A program made the position numbers and the translations under genes. A DNA stretch of 64,000 nucleotides. It comes from Burkholderia catarinensis. Lineage in GTDB: Bacteria; Pseudomonadota; Gammaproteobacteria; Burkholderiales; Burkholderiaceae. Shown one piece after another: positions 18,743-27,046 of the stretch. Where the stretch lies: contig NZ_MDEQ02000001.1 in assembly GCF_001883705.2 (NCBI RefSeq), positions 496,001 to 560,000 on the forward strand, given 5' to 3'. The notes under the pieces are model-generated. The model had not been told where the DNA came from. It did no database searches and saw nothing but the letters and a program-made list of their open reading frames with translations. Each line of letters opens with the position of its first letter. The stretch's first letter is position 1.

Positions 18743-18875
18743 GCCGACAGGATACGCCGGTGCGAGATTTGACATGGCGTCGGATGCAATGATCGATTGC
18801 ATCAGGTGCGTCTGGCGCCTGTCGCGGGGCGCGCCTATAGTGGGCGCATGACGAATCCCGGCAAAGGCGGAAACC

Positions 18876-19592
18876 ATGCAATCGACCGTATCGAATCAGA
18901 ACACCCCCGCGATCCTGCTCGTCGCGGCCTCGCGCGGGCTCGGGCTGGCGATGGCGGAGGCGTTCCTGAACCAGGGCTGGAACGTCACGGGTACCGTGCG
19001 CGAAGGATCGGGACGCACGAAGCTGCACGACCTCGCCGGCCGGTTCGGCGGCCGGCTCGCGATCGAGACGCTCGACATCTGCGAGCCGGCGCAACTGGCC
19101 GCGCTGCGCGAGCGCCTGTCGGGCAGGCGCTTCGACATGCTGTTCGTGAATGCCGGGACGACCAACGACCCGAACGAAACGATCGGCGAAGTGACGACCG
19201 ACGAATTCGTGCGCGTGATGATCACGAATGCGCTTGCGCCGATGCGCGTGATCGAGACGCTGCAGGATCTCGCGACCGCGGACGGCCTGATCGGCGCGAT
19301 GTCGTCGGGGCAGGGCAGCGTCGCGAACAACGTCAGCGGGATGCGCGAGGTCTATCGCGGCAGCAAGGCCGCGCTGAACCAGTTCATGCGCAGCTTCGCG
19401 GCCCGTCAGGCGGACACGCCGCGCGCGATGGTGCTGATGGCGCCCGGCTGGGTTCGCACGGAGCTGGGTGGGCCCGATGCGCGCCTGACCATCGAGGAAA
19501 GCGTGCCGGGTCTCGTGAACGTGCTGCTGCGCAAGCGTGGGCAGCCGGGGTTGGAATACCTCGATTACCAGGGGAAAACGGTGCCTTGGTGA
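18876..19592 (+). CDS. SDR family oxidoreductase
   Basis: 238 residues. The N-terminal nucleotide site is AASRGLGLAMAEAF (about 17-30), FVNAGTT is near 88, and the catalytic pair is YRGSK (about 158-162), so this member is catalytically complete. The short substrate loop after APGWVRTELGGPDA resembles CsgA/carbonyl-reductase-type SDRs. AAGGCGG precedes the ATG. It shares its upstream region with a divergent LysR gene. The substrate is unknown. Confidence 0.87.
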   Translation: MQSTVSNQNTPAILLVAASRGLGLAMAEAFLNQGWNVTGTVREGSGRTKLHDLAGRFGGRLAIETLDICEPAQLAALRERLSGRRFDMLFVNAGTTNDPNETIGEVTTDEFVRVMITNALAPMRVIETLQDLATADGLIGAMSSGQGSVANNVSGMREVYRGSKAALNQFMRSFAARQADTPRAMVLMAPGWVRTELGGPDARLTIEESVPGLVNVLLRKRGQPGLEYLDYQGKTVPW

Positions 19593-19661
19593 CCGGGCGC
19601 CGACGCGGGAGCGCGGGGCGGCATCGATTGAATTCGCCATGCCCGGGAAAACACCAATAAA

Positions 19662-19675
19662 GTTGTGTACACAAC
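19662..19675. promoter_or_regulatory. Perfect 14-base palindrome upstream of the glycerol-ether-like operon
   Basis: GTTGTGTACACAAC is a perfect palindrome centred about 41 bases upstream of the candidate -35 box. It looks like an operator for a dimeric regulator of the GntR or LacI type. No such regulator gene lies next to the operon. Only the symmetry is seen; the binding protein is unknown. Confidence 0.45.
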
Positions 19676-19706
19676 AATACTCGCTGCATCGCACAACCGT
19701 CGGCGC

Positions 19707-19736
19707 TTGACACACCTGCACCCGACACCGTAAATT
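19707..19736 (+). promoter_or_regulatory. Candidate sigma-70 promoter of the MFS-kinase-GlpD operon
   Basis: TTGACA at 19707-19712 and TAAATT at 19731-19736 are 18 bases apart. Transcription would start near 19743, giving a leader of about 100 bases that contains a strong hairpin. The hexamers are read from sequence; activity is inferred. Confidence 0.5.
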
Positions 19737-19755
19737 GCCCCGGCAGATCTAGATA

Positions 19756-19780
19756 AGAGACTATCTGTAAGATGGTCTCT
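19756..19780 (+). promoter_or_regulatory. Leader hairpin, possible GlpP target
   Basis: AGAGACTATCT (19756-19766) pairs with AGATGGTCTCT (19770-19780) around GTA, giving 11 pairs with one U-G wobble. It lies about 13 bases after the predicted transcription start and 63 before the start codon. A smaller stem (ATGCG with CGCAT) follows at about 19783-19797. Because the operon encodes a GlpP-type antiterminator, this leader structure is a candidate binding site. No clear T run follows either stem. Confidence 0.4.
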
Positions 19781-19842
19781 CCATGCGTCGATCGCATCTG
19801 CAATGTCGAGCCTCTTACAGAACAAATATACGGAGGCCGATT

Positions 19843-21306
19843 GTGCGAACGATCGCGGTCAAGCTTCATGGCATTGAAGACGTCATCTCCTTTCTCGACG
19901 CGCGCCCCGGTATCGCGGGCAGGGCGGGGCTCGTCTGGTGGCTGTCGCTCGGCGGGCTGTTTCTCGACGCATTTTCCAACTCGGCATTGAGCGCCGGCCT
20001 CGGGCCGATGACGCACGAATTGCATCTGTCGGCCGCGCAGGTCGCGTGGATGACGTCGTTCGCGTCGTGGGTCGCGATCGCGTTCAACCCGATCGGCGGC
20101 TGGATGGCCGACCGGTGGGGGCGCGTGCGGCCGCTGATCGCCGCGAAGCTGTTGTCGGTGATCGGTGCGCTGCTGGTGGTGTTCGCACCGGATTTCAATA
20201 CGATTCTCGCCGGCCGCTTCTTCGTCGGGATGGCGTACGGGATCGACTTCGCGATCGCGATGGCGATGCTCGCGGAGTTCACGCCGGGCCGCCTGAAGAG
20301 CCGGCTCAATACCTGGCAGGGCATGTGGTACACGGCCGTCTGCCTGAACCTGCTGCTCGCGCTGCTGTTCCATGCGTGGCAGGTCGGCGATTCGATCTGG
20401 CGTTACTCGGTGGCGGCCACCGCGGTGTTCGGCGTCGCGATCCTCGCGCTGCAATGCGCGTTCCTCGTCGAAAGCCCGATCTGGCTCGCGCGCAAGGAAC
20501 GTCTCGACGACGCGGCACGCGCGATGACGCGTATCTACGGGCAGGCCTTCGTCGCCGCGCCGGCGCATGAACGCACGCCGATCGTCAATGCGGCCACGCG
20601 CGGCCTCGCGAACATGCTGTTGATCTTCCGTGGCGTCTACCTGCCGCGCACGATCCTGGCCGCGACCGTGCAGATCGGCCAGTCGATCGAATACTTCGCG
20701 ATCGGCTGGTATCTGCCGCTGATCAGCGCCGCGCTGTTCGGCAAGGACTTCGTCTACGCGACGCTCGGCGCGCTCGTGTTCAACCTGTTCGGGATCGTGG
20801 GCGGCTTCTCGTCGCCGGCGGTCGGCCGTCGCGTCGGCCTGCGTCGCGCGTCGGCGATCGGTTTCGCGGCGGTCTGCGCGATGCTGGTCGCGCTCGGGCT
20901 GTTCCATGCGCGCATGCCGCTATGGCTGTCGGTGGTCGTGCCGTCGCTGTTCATCCTGTTCCACTCGGCCGGCCCCGGCGCGAACGGCAAGAGCCTGTCG
21001 TCGCTGTCGTTTCGCGGCGAACTGCGCGCGGGCGCGAACGGCATCGTCGGCGCGCTCGGCTCGATCGGCGCGGCGCTCGGCCTGCTGGTCTTTCCGCTGT
21101 TTCGCGCGCGCTATGGCCTCGAGCACACGTTCCTGATCCTTGCGATCGTGCCGTGCATCGCGAGCGCGATCTGCTTCGCGATCCGCTGGGATCCGACGCG
21201 CACGACGATCAATCCCGACAACGAACCCGACGCGCCGCACTTCGGCGACGACGCGCGCGCCGCGTCGGCCTTCCTGAAACCCGCCATCGAGAAAACGCAG
21301 CGATGA
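19843..21306 (+). CDS. MFS transporter, sugar-porter-like
   Basis: 487 residues from the GTG at 19843, chosen because CGGAGG lies 6-7 bases upstream; the longer frame from 19783 lacks this. Twelve hydrophobic segments are visible. The loop 2-3 motif GWMADRWGR (about 86-94) and the sugar-porter-like ESPIWLARKERLDDA after helix 6 are present. It is first in a seven-gene operon with kinase and dehydrogenase genes, which makes it the likely importer of the pathway substrate. Its stop overlaps the kinase start (ATGA). It is not a GlpF-type channel, so the substrate may be larger than glycerol. Confidence 0.87.
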   Translation: MRTIAVKLHGIEDVISFLDARPGIAGRAGLVWWLSLGGLFLDAFSNSALSAGLGPMTHELHLSAAQVAWMTSFASWVAIAFNPIGGWMADRWGRVRPLIAAKLLSVIGALLVVFAPDFNTILAGRFFVGMAYGIDFAIAMAMLAEFTPGRLKSRLNTWQGMWYTAVCLNLLLALLFHAWQVGDSIWRYSVAATAVFGVAILALQCAFLVESPIWLARKERLDDAARAMTRIYGQAFVAAPAHERTPIVNAATRGLANMLLIFRGVYLPRTILAATVQIGQSIEYFAIGWYLPLISAALFGKDFVYATLGALVFNLFGIVGGFSSPAVGRRVGLRRASAIGFAAVCAMLVALGLFHARMPLWLSVVVPSLFILFHSAGPGANGKSLSSLSFRGELRAGANGIVGALGSIGAALGLLVFPLFRARYGLEHTFLILAIVPCIASAICFAIRWDPTRTTINPDNEPDAPHFGDDARAASAFLKPAIEKTQR

Positions 21307-22844
21307 CCGAATCCCGAAACGCCATTCTCGCCATCGACGAAGGCACGTCCGGCACGCGCGCCGCGCTCGTCGACGCGAGCGGACACGTGTCGTGCCTGGA
21401 ATACCTGCCGCTGTCGGTCGAGAGCCCGCGGCCCGGTGTCGTCGAACAGGACGCGAACGCGATCCTCGACAAGACGCTCACGGTCTGCCGCGCGACGCTT
21501 GCGCATGCGCACGGACAGGGCGTGCGTATCGTCGCGCTGGCGCTCGCGACGCAGCGCGCGACTGCCGTGCTGTGGGATACGCGGACCGGACGTGCGCTCG
21601 CGCCCGCGATGGTCTGGCAGGACACGCGCCATGCGGCCGAGCTCGACCGTCTCGCGGCCGACTGGGACCGTGTGCTCGTGCCGCAGGTCGGCCGGCCGGC
21701 GGGCGTGCGCTCGCCGTATCTGTGGGCCGTGCACCAGTTGCGCACGTCGCACGCGGTGGCCGACGCGCATCGCGCCGGCTGTCTTGCATTCGGCACGATC
21801 GATACATGGTTGCTGTGGCATCTGTCGGATGCGCGCGAATGCGTGACGACGCCGACCAACGCGACCTCCGCCAGCGCGTACCTGCTCGGAGAACACCGCT
21901 ATTTCGATCCGTGGCTCGACGCGCTCGGCTTTCCGCGCGAACTGTTGCCCGCGCTGCGCGAGGACGCCGACGCGTTCGGCCGCACGCGCGAGGACGTGCT
22001 CGGCATCGACGTACCGATCCTCGCGTGCGCGGGCGACCAGTTCGCGGGTGCGGTCGGCCTGGGCTGCGTCGAACGCGGCCAGGCGATGTGCGTGCACGGC
22101 ACCGGCAGCTTCGTCGACCTGCTGACGGGGACGGTGCGTCCCGACGCCGGATCGCACGCACAACCCGGTCACGCGCACGACGGCACGCTGGCGATGACCG
22201 CGCGGCGGCACGACGGCGTGTCGCATTACTCGCTCGAAACCTTCGTCGCGACGACGGGCTCGGCGCTGCGCTGGGTGTGCGAAAAACTGCGCTGGTTCGA
22301 CGATCCCGCGCAGATCAGCGCGCTGGCCGGCACCGTGCAGTCGGCGCGCGGCGTGACGTTCGTGCCGGCACTCACCGGCCTGCGCGTGCCGCGGATGGAG
22401 CCGAACGCGCGCGCATTGCTGTCGGGCATCTCGATCGCGACGACGCAGGCCGAGGTCGCGTATGCGGTGCTCGAAGGCATCGCGCATTCGGTCGCGTCGT
22501 GCATGGAGGCCAACCAGGCCGTCGCGCGGGCCGACGTGTCCGAGCTGATCGTCGGCGGCGGCCTCGCGGGCAGCGACACGCTGCTGCAGATCCAGGCCGA
22601 CGTGAGCGGCGTGCCTGTGCGCCGGATGCGCGAAGGCGACCGCGCGAGCCTGCGCGGCGCGGCGTTTCTCGCCGGCGCATCGGGGCTGCTGTGGGATTCG
22701 CTCGACGCGGCCCGCGCGACGCTTGTCACCGACGCCGTTTTCGAACCCTCGATCGATGCGGACGGCCGGCAGCGCCGGCGCGCGGCCTGGCATGCGCGGA
22801 TCGCATCCGAGCTCGCGCACGCGGCCGATTTCGCTCACGCGTAA
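21303..22844 (+). CDS. FGGY family carbohydrate kinase, glycerol-kinase-like
   Basis: 513 residues, the normal length for FGGY kinases. The first phosphate loop is DEGTSGTRAALVD (about 11-23), WQDTR is near 105, and FGTIDTWLLWHLS near 162-174 resembles glycerol kinase. The catalytic aspartate lies in CAGDQFAGAVG (about 241-251), and the second ATP loop is HGTGSF (about 266-271). GGGLAGSDTLLQIQAD near 420 is the usual C-terminal nucleotide site. It would phosphorylate the terminal hydroxyl of a glycerol-like substrate. It overlaps the MFS gene and lies 18 bases before the GlpD-like gene. Confidence 0.88.
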   Translation: MTESRNAILAIDEGTSGTRAALVDASGHVSCLEYLPLSVESPRPGVVEQDANAILDKTLTVCRATLAHAHGQGVRIVALALATQRATAVLWDTRTGRALAPAMVWQDTRHAAELDRLAADWDRVLVPQVGRPAGVRSPYLWAVHQLRTSHAVADAHRAGCLAFGTIDTWLLWHLSDARECVTTPTNATSASAYLLGEHRYFDPWLDALGFPRELLPALREDADAFGRTREDVLGIDVPILACAGDQFAGAVGLGCVERGQAMCVHGTGSFVDLLTGTVRPDAGSHAQPGHAHDGTLAMTARRHDGVSHYSLETFVATTGSALRWVCEKLRWFDDPAQISALAGTVQSARGVTFVPALTGLRVPRMEPNARALLSGISIATTQAEVAYAVLEGIAHSVASCMEANQAVARADVSELIVGGGLAGSDTLLQIQADVSGVPVRRMREGDRASLRGAAFLAGASGLLWDSLDAARATLVTDAVFEPSIDADGRQRRRAAWHARIASELAHAADFAHA

Positions 22845-22862
22845 GCACGGAGAACGACCAGC

Positions 22863-24542
22863 ATGATGTTTTTGCCTTCCAGAAAACCGCGGACGGACCG
22901 GGCCGGCATGACGGGCACCGAGCCGCTGCGCGTGAACCGCGACGAGCATCTGGCGCGACTCGAGACGGACTCGTTCGACGTGCTGATCGTCGGCGGCGGC
23001 GTGACGGGCGCGTATGCGGCGTTCGATGCGAGCCTGCGCGGGCTGCGCGTCGCGCTCGTCGAGAAGAGCGATTTCGCGTCGGGCACGTCGTCGAAATCGT
23101 CGAAGATGGTGCACGGCGGGCTGCGCTATATCGAGCAGGGCAATCTCGGGCTCGTGCGCCATTCGCTGCTCGAACGGCAGCGGCTGCGGCGCAATGCGCG
23201 CCACCTCGTGCAGCGGCTGCCGTTCCTGTTCCCGGTGATGGAGCGCGAGGGCGTGTTCGACCCGCGTCTCGCGAAAGCCTTCGAAAGCCTGCTGTGGACC
23301 TACGACATCGCCGGCGGCTGGCGCGAGGGCATCCTGCACCAGAAGCTGACGAAGGCCGAGGTGCTGTCGCATTGCCCGACCTTCAACGAGACCTACCTGA
23401 CGGGCGGCTTCCTGTACTTCGACGCGCGGGTCGACGATGCGCGCCTGACGCTGAACCTCGTGCGCACGGCCGCGTTTCACGGCGCGGCGGTGGCGAATCA
23501 CGCGCGCGTGGTCGAGCTGACGCGCGACGGCCACGGCAAGGTGGACGGCGCGATCGTGCAGGCCGACGGCCGCGAGCGGCGCGTGCGTGCGCGCGTGGTC
23601 GTGATGGCGACTGGCGTCTGGCTGCGCGACTGGACCGGCGCGCGCCAGGGCGATACGGCCGCGTTGCAGGTGCGGCCCGCGAAGGGCGTGCACGTCGCGA
23701 TCCCGTGGCTGAAGATCCGCAACGACTGCACGGTGACGATCCCCGTGCCGGGCCGCAATCGCCGCGCGACGATCACGCGCTGGGGCAACGTGTCGTATCT
23801 CGGCACGACCGACGAGGACTACGACGGCGATCTCGACGACGTGCACTGCACGCGGCAGGAGCTCGATTTCCTGCTCGAAGGCGCGCGTTCCGCGTTGAAG
23901 GTCGACCTGAGCGCGGACGACGTGGTCGGCAGCATCGCCGGATGCCGGCCGCTCGTCGGTCCGCCCGGCGGCAAGACGATCGAGATGAAGCGCAATCACG
24001 AGATCCGGGTCGCGCCGGACGGGCTCGTGACGATCGTCGGCGGCAAGCTGACGACGTCGCGGCACATGGCCGAGCAGACGATCGATACGGTCGGCAAACT
24101 GCTCGGCCGCCGCACGCGCTGCCGCACGAAATCGGCGTACCTGCTCGGCGCGGCCGGCTACGACCCGCAGGCGATCGTCGCGTCGGGCGGGCTCGCCGCG
24201 CATCTCGGCGAACGCTACGGCACCGAGGCGCGCTTCGTCGGCGATCTCGCCGACGCGACGCCGTCGCTGCTCGCGCCGATCGTCGAAGGGCTGCCGTACA
24301 GCGAAGCGGAAGTGCTCTATGCGGTGCGCCACGAATTCGCGCGCAGCGTCGACGACGTGCTGTCGCGCCGCACCCGTGCGCGGCTGATGGCGCGTGATGC
24401 ATCGGCGCGCGCGGCGCCGCGCGTCGGGGAAATCCTCAAGGCGGAGCTCGGCCTGTCCGATGCAGCCGTCGCCAGCCAGGTGCGCGACTACGTCGCCGCC
24501 GTCGCACTCGAAAAAGCCATCCTCATGGGAGAACACGGATGA
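22863..24542 (+). CDS. GlpD-like FAD glycerol-3-phosphate dehydrogenase
   Basis: 559 residues. The FAD site is DVLIVGGGVTGAYAAFDASL (about 39-58), followed by the GlpD hallmarks GTSSKSSKMVHGGLRY (about 75-90) and, late in the catalytic domain, GGKLTTSRHMAEQ. The C-terminal GlpD cap domain is present (ILKAELGLSD). It should oxidise a sn-glycerol-3-phosphate-type substrate to the ketone and pass electrons to quinone. The gene may start at 22863 or at the internal ATG (MTGTEPLRVNRDEH) at 22908. It sits in an operon with a kinase and an AGPS-like flavoprotein rather than with glpF, so a substituted glycerol phosphate is plausible. Confidence 0.88.
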   Translation: MMFLPSRKPRTDRAGMTGTEPLRVNRDEHLARLETDSFDVLIVGGGVTGAYAAFDASLRGLRVALVEKSDFASGTSSKSSKMVHGGLRYIEQGNLGLVRHSLLERQRLRRNARHLVQRLPFLFPVMEREGVFDPRLAKAFESLLWTYDIAGGWREGILHQKLTKAEVLSHCPTFNETYLTGGFLYFDARVDDARLTLNLVRTAAFHGAAVANHARVVELTRDGHGKVDGAIVQADGRERRVRARVVVMATGVWLRDWTGARQGDTAALQVRPAKGVHVAIPWLKIRNDCTVTIPVPGRNRRATITRWGNVSYLGTTDEDYDGDLDDVHCTRQELDFLLEGARSALKVDLSADDVVGSIAGCRPLVGPPGGKTIEMKRNHEIRVAPDGLVTIVGGKLTTSRHMAEQTIDTVGKLLGRRTRCRTKSAYLLGAAGYDPQAIVASGGLAAHLGERYGTEARFVGDLADATPSLLAPIVEGLPYSEAEVLYAVRHEFARSVDDVLSRRTRARLMARDASARAAPRVGEILKAELGLSDAAVASQVRDYVAAVALEKAILMGEHG

Positions 24543-26101
24543 TCAGCAAGGAAGCCATCAAGCGCGGCTACAACCGCGGCAACTACGTCGTCGGCGCGCA
24601 TACGCCGCCGCCATACTCGCTGAACCTGCCCGCGGCAGGCGGCGCGCCGGCCGGGGCCGGCATGCAGCGCGCGCCGGTCGCGGTATCGCCGCAGCAGGTC
24701 GATGCGCTGCGCGCGGTGGCCGACGAGGTGCTCGCGCAGCCGGCTGACGTCGTCGCGTGGACGCGCGACTGGTGGGCCGCGTCGATGGTCGCGGAGACGG
24801 GCGGCCGGCCCGCGACGCCGCACGCGGTGGTCGCGCGCGTGTCGACGGTCGAGCAGGTGCAGGCCGTGATGCGCATCGCGCACGCGGCGGCGATTCCGGT
24901 GACGGCGTCGGCCGGCCGCAGCAACGTGACGGGCGCGGCGCTGCCGGTGCGCGGCGGCATCGTGCTCGACGTGTGCGGGCTGAACCGGCTGGTCGGCGTC
25001 GACACCGAGAGCCAGATCGTCGACGTCGAGGCCGGGATGTTCGGCGACGTGTTCGAGGAAACGCTGCAGCGCGAGCACGGGCTGACGATGGGGCACTGGC
25101 CGTCGTCGTTCGGGATCAGCACGGTGGGCGGCTGGATCGCGTGCCGCGGCGCCGGGCAATTGTCGACGCGCTACGGCAAGATCGAGGACATGGTGTTCGG
25201 GATGGACGTGGTACTCGCGGACGGCAGCCTCGTCACGCTCGGCGGCTATTCGCGCGCGGCGGTCGGCCCCGACCTGCAGCAACTGTTCATCGGCAGTGAA
25301 GGAACGCTCGGCATCATCGTGCGCGCGCGCCTGAAGCTGCATCGGCTGCCCGACTACGGCCGCGCGATCGCGTATGGCTTCGACACGTTCTCGGCCGGCC
25401 TCGACGCGTGCCGCGAGATCCTGCAGCGCGGCGCGAACCCGGCCGCGCTGCGGCTCTACGATGCGCTCGAAAGCGGCGTGCAGTTCGGTCTGCCCGACAC
25501 GAACGTGCTGCTGATCGCCGACGAGGGCGCGCGCGAGATCGTCGACGCGGTGATGGAGATCGGCGCGCGCGTGGGCGCGGAAAGCGGGCGCAAGCTCGAC
25601 GGCGACGCGATCTTCGAGAAGTGGCTCGACACGCGCTACCTGACCGGCAAGAGCGCGGAAGGCTTCAAGCGCAGCCCGGGCTTCGTCGCCGATACGCTGG
25701 AGATGTGCGGCCGCTGGCGCGACCTCGCGGCGATCTATCGCGACGTGGTGGCCGCGCTGCAGGCCGTGCCGGGCACGCTGGCCGGCTCCGCGCACCAGTC
25801 GCATGCGTATGCGGACGGCGCGTGCCTGTATTTCTCGCTGCGCGGCGACGTCGCGGTGGCCGAGCGGGCCGCGTGGTACCGCGCGGCATGGGACGCGGCG
25901 AACGCGGTGCTGATCCAATACAATGCGGCTTTGAGTCATCACCACGGCGTCGGGCTGCTGCGTGCGCCGTACATGCGCGATTCGCTGGGCACGGCGTTCC
26001 CGGTGCTGCAGGCGGTGAAGCGCGCGCTCGATCCGAAACATATCCTCAACCCCGGCAAGCTCGGTCTCGGCGACGAGACCGGCCCGTACGTCGACCGGTA
26101 A
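24539..26101 (+). CDS. FAD-binding oxidase related to alkyldihydroxyacetonephosphate synthase
   Basis: 520 residues of the FAD_binding_4 / FAD-oxidase_C type. The FAD loop VTASAGRSNVTGAAL is at about 121-135. FGISTVGGWIACRGAGQ, YGKIEDMV and GPDLQQLFIGSEGTLGII follow and resemble the mammalian ether-lipid enzyme AGPS (FSTVGGW, YGNIEDL, GSEGTLGVI). The catalytic histidine triad motif SHHHGVG (H467-H469) is kept, as is the YADGACLYF stretch. AGPS exchanges the acyl group of acyl-DHAP for a fatty alcohol; the reverse direction would cleave an ether bond. It overlaps the GlpD-like gene (ATGA). The family assignment is strong; the reaction here is unproven. Confidence 0.85.
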   Translation: MISKEAIKRGYNRGNYVVGAHTPPPYSLNLPAAGGAPAGAGMQRAPVAVSPQQVDALRAVADEVLAQPADVVAWTRDWWAASMVAETGGRPATPHAVVARVSTVEQVQAVMRIAHAAAIPVTASAGRSNVTGAALPVRGGIVLDVCGLNRLVGVDTESQIVDVEAGMFGDVFEETLQREHGLTMGHWPSSFGISTVGGWIACRGAGQLSTRYGKIEDMVFGMDVVLADGSLVTLGGYSRAAVGPDLQQLFIGSEGTLGIIVRARLKLHRLPDYGRAIAYGFDTFSAGLDACREILQRGANPAALRLYDALESGVQFGLPDTNVLLIADEGAREIVDAVMEIGARVGAESGRKLDGDAIFEKWLDTRYLTGKSAEGFKRSPGFVADTLEMCGRWRDLAAIYRDVVAALQAVPGTLAGSAHQSHAYADGACLYFSLRGDVAVAERAAWYRAAWDAANAVLIQYNAALSHHHGVGLLRAPYMRDSLGTAFPVLQAVKRALDPKHILNPGKLGLGDETGPYVDR

Positions 26102-26106
26102 ACGTC

Positions 26107-26682
26107 ATGGACAAGTCGTTGGGCGCGCGTCTCGCCCGTCATCCCGTCATCGCCACGCTGTACGGTGCCGAGCAGGCCGACAGCTTCATCGACAGCGCGG
26201 CCGAGGTCGGCATCGTCGCGAACGTCGACCTGCGCAGGCTGCAGGCGGTGGTCGCGGCGCTCGCCCGGGCCGGCAAGTTCGTGATCGTCAACATCGACAG
26301 TTGCGACGGGCTGTCGCAGGACAAGGGCGGCGTCGAGTATCTGGCCGATATCGGCGTCGCGAGCGTCGTGTCGACGCGCGTCGCGACGGTCCAGCGTGCC
26401 AACCGCGCGGGGCTGATCACGATGCAGAAGGTGTTCGTGACCGACCGTTCGACCTGGCCGCGCAGCATGAAGGCGATCGAGCAGAGCGATCCGAACCTCG
26501 TGCAGCTGATGCCGGCGCCGATGCTCGCGCACCTGAGCGAAGGCGACCGGCAGGCGCTGCCGCCGATCGTCGCGTCGGGCTTCGTCGGCAACGCGGACGA
26601 CGTGCGCAGCGCGAGGCGGCACGGTGCGGTCGCGGTGTCGACGAGCGACAGCGCATGGTGGAATTTCGACCCGTCGTCGTGA
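26107..26682 (+). CDS. GlpP-type glycerol-3-phosphate-responsive antiterminator
   Basis: 191 residues, full length for the GlpP family. In Bacillus, GlpP binds glycerol-3-phosphate and then the leader RNA of glpD to prevent termination. Family features are the TIM-barrel-like strands KFVIVNIDSCDGLSQDKGG, GVASVVSTR, ITMQKVFVTDRST, LVQLMPAPM, PIVASGFVG, and the late HGAVAVSTSDSAWW. It starts 5 bases after the AGPS-like gene. Its place inside the structural operon suggests feedback control through the phosphorylated intermediate acting on the operon leader. Confidence 0.87.
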   Translation: MDKSLGARLARHPVIATLYGAEQADSFIDSAAEVGIVANVDLRRLQAVVAALARAGKFVIVNIDSCDGLSQDKGGVEYLADIGVASVVSTRVATVQRANRAGLITMQKVFVTDRSTWPRSMKAIEQSDPNLVQLMPAPMLAHLSEGDRQALPPIVASGFVGNADDVRSARRHGAVAVSTSDSAWWNFDPSS

Positions 26683-26710
26683 CGGGCTTGTGTCGAACAC
26701 GGAGCACAGC

Positions 26711-27046
26711 ATGAACGAACCCTACCTGCAGGTGATCGCGCATTACTTTGCGAAGCCCGGCAACGGCGAGCGCGTGGTCGAATTGCTCGCGGAGCTTGCC
26801 CCGGCCACGCGCGCCGAGCCGAAGAATCTCGACTACGCGTATTTCCGGTCGCCGGAGAACCCCGACCATATCGTGATCCTCGAGCGCTACCGCGATGCGG
26901 ACGGGCTCGACGCGCATCGGGAAACGCCGCATTTCCAGCGGATCGGCGTTGGAGCGATCATTCCGTTGCTCGATCGCCGCGACGTGTCGCGCTACATGGT
27001 GCAGCCGGACACCGGCACGGCGACGCCACCGGGAGGCACCCGATGA
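26711..27046 (+). CDS. Antibiotic-biosynthesis-monooxygenase (ABM) domain protein
   Basis: 111 residues with a dimeric alpha-beta barrel ABM fold: LQVIAHYFAKPGNGERVVELL, NLDYAYFRSPENPDHIVILERYRD, and AHRETPHFQRI, whose His is conserved in YgiN-like quinol monooxygenases. Such proteins act as cofactor-free oxygenases or handle reactive quinones and aldehydes. A GGAG site precedes the ATG. Its ATGA end overlaps the iron alcohol dehydrogenase, so it belongs to the same pathway. Its substrate is unknown. Confidence 0.8.
   Translation: MNEPYLQVIAHYFAKPGNGERVVELLAELAPATRAEPKNLDYAYFRSPENPDHIVILERYRDADGLDAHRETPHFQRIGVGAIIPLLDRRDVSRYMVQPDTGTATPPGGTR

Noticed and set aside
19756..19800. Classical rho-independent terminator in the operon leader
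   Set aside because: The stems are good but no T run follows, so only a regulatory hairpin is called.
21111..24536. 1141-residue minus-strand open frame across the kinase and GlpD genes
   Set aside because: Shadow of well-supported plus-strand genes; Arg/Ala/His-rich with no recognisable domain.
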